Shown here piece by piece: positions 60,342 through 64,000 of a DNA stretch of 64,000 nucleotides (positions within the stretch are counted from its first letter, which is position 1; every line of letters begins with the position of its first letter). The notes beneath the pieces were generated by a model that worked only from the letters and a program-made list of their open reading frames with translations, was not told where the DNA came from and did no database searches. This stretch comes from Bosea vaviloviae. GTDB taxonomy: Bacteria > Pseudomonadota > Alphaproteobacteria > Rhizobiales > Beijerinckiaceae. The translations under genes and the position numbers were made by a program. The stretch lies in the NCBI RefSeq assembly GCF_001741865.1, contig NZ_CP017147.1:4889001-4953000 (forward strand), written 5' to 3'.

Positions 60342-60363
60342 GATAGCTCGCAATTGCCGCATA

Positions 60364-60444
60364 CGTCATTGCGAGCGAAGCGAAGCAATCCAGCATCGTA
60401 GAGTTCTACGCCCCCTGGATTGCTTCGCTGCGCTCGCAATGACG
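60364..60444. repeat. intergenic palindrome (CGTCATTGCGAGCGAAGCG type)
   Basis: CGTCATTGCGAGCGAAGCGA at the left end is mirrored by CGCTGCGCTCGCAATGACG at the right end, giving a long hairpin. Elements with this sequence are widely dispersed in Hyphomicrobiales and other bacteria (recalled). Between the convergent reductase and flavoprotein genes it may act as a bidirectional terminator. Confidence 0.85.
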
Positions 60445-60454
60445 GCGGTAGAGC

Positions 60455-61621
60455 TCACGCCGCGATCGCCTCCTGCGCGGCCAGAGCCTGCCAGCCCTGC
60501 AATTCGCGCCAGTTCGGCTCAAGCTGCGCGAAACGCGACAGCTTGAACGAGGAGATATCGGTAAAGGAGCAGGCGCCGTCGATCACCAGGTCGCGGATCG
60601 CGCGGCCGCTCGCCGGCGAGAGTCCGAAACCAACGCTCGACAGCGTCGCCACCACGACATTGTCCTTCGAGGCGAGGTGGTCGATCACCGGCCGGCCATC
60701 GGGCGTGTTCTCGATCACGCCCGCCCAGGAGCGGATGATCCGGGCATGGGACGCCTTGGGCAGCAATTCCGCCAGCCGGCGGCCAATATGGCCCATCAGC
60801 GGCGTCGCCGGCTTGGCCGGCGCGGCATTGCCGGCAATGTCGAGCCATTCATGCGGGCCGCCGCCATAGGCGAGGTTGCCGCGCAGCGTCTGGCGTCCAT
60901 ACAGGCCGTTCCCGTCGACGCCGCCATAGGGCATCAGCGGCAGCGGCTCGGTCACGACCATCTCGCAGCGGGCCGAAGCCACCGGCACCTCCTGCCCGAG
61001 CATGGCCGACAGTCGCCCGGTCTGGGGACCGGCGGCGATGACGAGATGGTCGCAGGCGACGAGCCCGCGCTCGGTCTCGACGCAGCTCACCTTGCCGCCC
61101 GTCAGCTGGAAGCCGGTCACGGCGCAGTGCTGCATCACGCGCCCGCCATGGTCCTGCAGCGCCCAGGCATAGGCCTGCAGGGTGCGATGCGGATTGGCGT
61201 GGCCGCCGAATTTGTAGAAATAGCCGCCGACCATGTTCTCGCCGGCCAGCGGCACGAGCTCCCTGATCTGCTTGACGTCGAGGATCTCGGATTCGAAGCC
61301 TTGCCGCTTCGCATTCGACAGCGCCCGGCCATAGAGCGCCATCTGCTGTTCGCTCGATGCCAGGCGCACGCGGCTGGCGCTGAACTCGGTGGGATAGCGC
61401 AGCAATTCGTCCAGCTGCGGCCAGAGCCGCTGCTCCTCGAGGAAGAGCGGCGAATGGTGGTGCGAGCAGCCGCCGCCATTGCGGCCCGACGCCTCCCAGC
61501 CGATCATGCCCTTCTCGACGACGAGGACGTCGACGCCCTCGCGCGCCAGCCACCAGGCCGCGCTGAGGCCGGTGACACCGCCACCGACGATGACGACCGA
61601 GGCTCCCTTGATCTCGCTCAC
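60455..61621 (-). CDS. FAD-dependent oxidoreductase (DAO family, sarcosine-oxidase-beta/opine-oxidase-B-like)
   Basis: A 388-residue flavoprotein with VVIVGGGVTGLSAAWWLARE at the start, LVVEKGMIGWEASGRNGGG and a C-terminal GFGLSPASGRAIRDLVIDG. The family oxidises N-methyl amino acids, opines or similar secondary amines. The GTG start at 61621 is chosen because it gives the normal N-terminus (VSEIKGAS). It is cotranscribed with the partner flavoprotein upstream (8-base gap). It may oxidise the demethylation product of the Rieske system. Confidence 0.85.
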   Translation of the reverse strand: MSEIKGASVVIVGGGVTGLSAAWWLAREGVDVLVVEKGMIGWEASGRNGGGCSHHHSPLFLEEQRLWPQLDELLRYPTEFSASRVRLASSEQQMALYGRALSNAKRQGFESEILDVKQIRELVPLAGENMVGGYFYKFGGHANPHRTLQAYAWALQDHGGRVMQHCAVTGFQLTGGKVSCVETERGLVACDHLVIAAGPQTGRLSAMLGQEVPVASARCEMVVTEPLPLMPYGGVDGNGLYGRQTLRGNLAYGGGPHEWLDIAGNAAPAKPATPLMGHIGRRLAELLPKASHARIIRSWAGVIENTPDGRPVIDHLASKDNVVVATLSSVGFGLSPASGRAIRDLVIDGACSFTDISSFKLSRFAQLEPNWRELQGWQALAAQEAIAA

Positions 61622-61629
61622 GCCTGGCC

Positions 61630-63261
61630 TCACTCGCTCGCCACGGGGCCGGTCGCGTCGTTGCCCGCGACCGTATAGAGCTCCGGCACGTCCCAGAACG
61701 GACGCCATTGCGCATGCATGCCGAACCAGGTGTCCCAGTGCTCGGCCTGCTCCGGCGGCTCCGGGATCTGGCCCGCGACCGAGAGCGGCAGTGGCCGGAC
61801 CGGCGCCCGGTAGCTCGCCAGCGGGATCGACGACAAGGGCATCGCCGCGCCCAGCGCCAGCAGCGCCGCGACCTGCTCGCGGCAGCGGCGACCTTGGCAG
61901 GGACCCATGCCGGCTCGGGTCAGGCGCTTGATCTGGTCGGGATTGGGCGGCTCCTCGCCGAGCAGCGCCGAAAGCGAGCGGTCGTTGCGGCGCTCGTTCT
62001 GCCAGTCGAGATAGCGTGGCGGACGAACCTCCAGGATCTCGCGGGCCGTCACCTCCTCACATTGGCAGACATGGAACTCCGCTTTGGCTTCGATGACGCT
62101 GGCGCGCACCCAGGCGAGACGATAGGCGCCGATGTCATGGCTCGCGGCGTCGGGCGCGACGGCGTCGGGTACGGCCCGGCCGTCGTCGAGCCCGAGCTCC
62201 CGGACGATGGCCGCGACCGCGCGCCGGCCCTCGGCCTCCGCGATCCCACGATTCATCGACTTCGACGGCCAGATGCCGGCGCCGTCACCGACCGCGAAGA
62301 CCTGACGAAGGCTGGTGCGCTGATCGGCATCGACGAGCGGGACATAGCCGCCGCGTTGCGCCTGGAACGCGACCTTGCAACCGAGCGCGTCGATGAGATC
62401 GACGACCGGCGTCGCCCCGACCGCAAGCACGATGCCGTCGCAGGCGAGCTCGCGTTCCATGCCGGTGGCGCGGCCGGCCGCATCGACCGCGCTGACGAGC
62501 GCCGCCTCGACACTCTCGCGGCCCAGCGCCTCGCGCACGACATGGCCGGTCAAGATTTCGGTGCCGCCCGCGCGCAGCCCGTCAACCAGATCGGGCGAGG
62601 CCAGCGGCTCGGCCGCCTGCTCGACGATGGCGGCGATCTCGGCACCGGCCCGGCGCAGCGCATCCGCCGCGATCAGCGCCTCGGTGGACGAGCCCAGAAC
62701 CACGATCCGGCGCGGCGCCAGCGCGCCGTAGCGCGATGCCAATGCGGCGGCGGCGGTTGCCCCCATCACGCCGGGCTTCTCCCAGCCGGGGAAGCCGAGC
62801 CCCATGTCGCGGCGCCCGGCGGCGACCACGACATGGTCGGCCTGGAGCAGCCAGGAGCGGTCCTCGTCGTTCAGCCCGGCAACCAGGCCCGGCAGCCAGC
62901 TCACCGACGGACCATTGGCGTAGAGCCCCCAGCAGACCGTGCCGAGACGGAGATCAACGCCGGCCTCGAAGGCGATCTCGATTTGCGGCTCGGAGGCGAT
63001 GAAGGCCTCCAGCATGGCGTTGCGATTGCGCGCGAGCCCCGACATCCCCTGCCCGTAATGCAGCGGTACCTCGTCGCCCATGGTCTTGAAGGAAACCGGG
63101 TTCTCGTCGATGAGCACGACCGAAAGACCCTGCCCGGCCGCCTCGATGGCGGCGGCAAGCCCGGCGGGACCGGCGCCGATCACCAGAAGCTGCGTGCGCT
63201 CCTCGATCTGCAAGGCCTTGCCGGCGACTGATTTCGGATCGGGCGGAATGGTCGGGGCCAT
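61630..63261 (-). CDS. NAD(P)/FAD oxidoreductase with 2Fe-2S BFD-like domain (HcnB/opine-oxidase-A-like)
   Basis: A 543-residue protein. FAD motif LLVIGAGPAGLAAAIEAAGQ, second nucleotide motif RIVVLGSSTEALIAADALRR, and VFAVGDGAGIWPSKSMNRG near the end of the flavoprotein part. A C-terminal region has CQCEEVTAREI and MGPCQGRRCREQV, the four-cysteine BFD-type cluster of HcnB and OoxA subunits. With the next gene it would form a heteromeric amine/opine dehydrogenase. The small ferredoxin-like subunit (HcnA/OoxC type) is not seen. Confidence 0.87.
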   Translation of the reverse strand: MAPTIPPDPKSVAGKALQIEERTQLLVIGAGPAGLAAAIEAAGQGLSVVLIDENPVSFKTMGDEVPLHYGQGMSGLARNRNAMLEAFIASEPQIEIAFEAGVDLRLGTVCWGLYANGPSVSWLPGLVAGLNDEDRSWLLQADHVVVAAGRRDMGLGFPGWEKPGVMGATAAAALASRYGALAPRRIVVLGSSTEALIAADALRRAGAEIAAIVEQAAEPLASPDLVDGLRAGGTEILTGHVVREALGRESVEAALVSAVDAAGRATGMERELACDGIVLAVGATPVVDLIDALGCKVAFQAQRGGYVPLVDADQRTSLRQVFAVGDGAGIWPSKSMNRGIAEAEGRRAVAAIVRELGLDDGRAVPDAVAPDAASHDIGAYRLAWVRASVIEAKAEFHVCQCEEVTAREILEVRPPRYLDWQNERRNDRSLSALLGEEPPNPDQIKRLTRAGMGPCQGRRCREQVAALLALGAAMPLSSIPLASYRAPVRPLPLSVAGQIPEPPEQAEHWDTWFGMHAQWRPFWDVPELYTVAGNDATGPVASE

Positions 63262-63304
63262 GTGCGTCTTGTTTCCAGGATCGGCGCGTTTCGCTTCCAG
63301 AATG

Positions 63305-63315
63305 CCGACATTGTT
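63305..63315 (+). promoter_or_regulatory. shared 11-bp motif, copy 2 (upstream of the flavoprotein pair)
   Basis: CCGACATTGTT, exactly as at 57959-57969, lies about 45 bases upstream of the start of the minus-strand flavoprotein gene. TTTGCGACAATGC follows near 63352. This ties the flavoprotein pair to the same regulator as the Rieske operon. Confidence 0.5.
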
Positions 63316-63399
63316 TCCCGGTCGCCCCGTGTCAGCCGGTCGATTTGCGACAATGCGCGCGCCGAATGCGACACGGCGCGGCTCGTCAGGGCGCCTGGG

Positions 63400-64000
63400 T
63401 CAGAGCACCTTGTCGAGGAAGGCTTTCGTGCGTTCTTCCCGGGGGGCGCCGAACAGCCCGGCCGGCGGCCCATGCTCGACGATCAGCCCGCCATCGGTGA
63501 AATAGACATGGTCGGCGACCTCGCGGGCGAAGCCCATCTCATGGGTGACGAGAATGCAGGTCATGCCTTCGGCGGCGAGATCCTGGATCGTCACCAGAAC
63601 CTCCTTCTTCGTCTCGGGGTCGAGCGCGGCGGTGACCTCGTCGAACAGCATGACCTTGGGGTTCATCGCCAGCGAGCGCGCGATGGCGACGCGCTGTTGC
63701 TGGCCGCCCGACAATTCACCGGGATAGCTCGCGAGCTTGTCGGACAGGCCGACCTTGGCGAGCAGCTTGCGCGCCCTCTCCTCGACCGCGACCTTGTCCT
63801 GCCTGAGCACATGGATCGGCGCCATCATCACGTTCTGCAGCGCGGTCTTGTGCGGAAACAGATTGTACTGCTGGAAGACGATGCCGACATCGCGGCGCAA
63901 GCCGAGCTTGTCGAGCGCGGGATCGTTGACCTCGCGGCCGGCCACCGTGATCGAGCCCTTGCTGATCGGCACGAGCCCGTTGATGCAGCGCAGCAGCGTC
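63400..64000 (-). CDS. amino-acid-type ABC ATPase (cut by window edge)
   Basis: The open frame continues past the right edge; about 200 C-terminal residues are visible. It has the Q-loop [20 protein letters not shown], signature [20 protein letters not shown], Walker [20 protein letters not shown] and the H-loop [18 protein letters not shown]. This matches GlnQ/HisP-type ATPases for polar amino acids or opine-like solutes. It lies upstream of and on the same strand as the opine-oxidase-like flavoproteins, so import and oxidation of one solute is plausible. Confidence 0.92.
   Translation of the reverse strand, partial: TLLRCINGLVPISKGSITVAGREVNDPALDKLGLRRDVGIVFQQYNLFPHKTALQNVMMAPIHVLRQDKVAVEERARKLLAKVGLSDKLASYPGELSGGQQQRVAIARSLAMNPKVMLFDEVTAALDPETKKEVLVTIQDLAAEGMTCILVTHEMGFAREVADHVYFTDGGLIVEHGPPAGLFGAPREERTKAFLDKVL

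Overview
The window is GC-rich chromosomal DNA of an alphaproteobacterium. Gene content (glycine-betaine-type Rieske demethylase, DUF1236-type secreted protein, M81/MlrC peptidase, TctC-type binding protein, PaoABC) and the intergenic palindromic repeats resemble Hyphomicrobiales of the Bosea/Bradyrhizobium kind. That placement is an inference; there is no rRNA or marker gene to confirm it. No tRNA, CRISPR array, transposase or prophage gene was found. LAYOUT. 1-8.2 kb: the N-terminal part of an MscS-type channel (cut by the window edge), an outer-membrane-barrel-like protein, a small membrane protein, a PaoABC-type periplasmic molybdenum aldehyde oxidoreductase, then a scar holding the tails of two unrelated genes. 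8.3-17.2 kb: an SGNH hydrolase, then a peptide-utilisation locus: D-amino-acid-dehydrogenase-like flavoprotein, divergent RpiR regulator, Dpp/Opp-type binding protein, two permeases and an M81 peptidase, with no ATPase gene. 17.2-21.6 kb: MFS exporter, divergent alpha/beta hydrolase, exported cyclophilin-like protein and LysR regulator, followed by a duplicated tail of the M81 gene. 21.7-23.5 kb: a TetR regulator and a divergent PspA-like/YiaA-like pair, separated by three near-identical operator palindromes. 23.5-32.1 kb: a tightly packed six-gene operon joining a fused LplT-PlsC-acyl-activating protein, two acetyltransferase-like proteins, an E1/ThiF-like adenylyltransferase without an obvious catalytic cysteine, a polytopic membrane protein and a nitroreductase-like protein. 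This is the best candidate for an undescribed pathway. 32.2-36.2 kb: LysR, GST, a fumarase/PcaB-superfamily lyase and a TctC binding protein. 36.7-39 kb: small secreted or hypothetical proteins. 39-41.4 kb: a bifunctional penicillin-binding protein with an SNase-like tail. 41.7-49.2 kb: a broken SMC/Rad50-like ATPase gene and an SbcD/SbcC-like (YhaO/YhaN-type) pair whose first gene lacks a normal start codon. 49.4-64 kb: amidohydrolase, nitrilase, MmgE/PrpD and an OpuC/OsmF-type quaternary-amine ABC transporter, then a GlxA/GbdR-type regulator, a Rieske oxygenase with its reductase, two flavoproteins and the start of an amino-acid ABC transporter. HOW IT WORKS TOGETHER. Much of the window is solute capture and catabolism: quaternary amines and amides on the right, unusual peptides on the left. 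Two cross-cutting patterns stand out. First, short tandem repeats of about 15 bp sit at or just upstream of several gene starts. Second, promoterless gene tails (3' fragments) occur, two of them near-copies of genes in the 9.6-17 kb locus.
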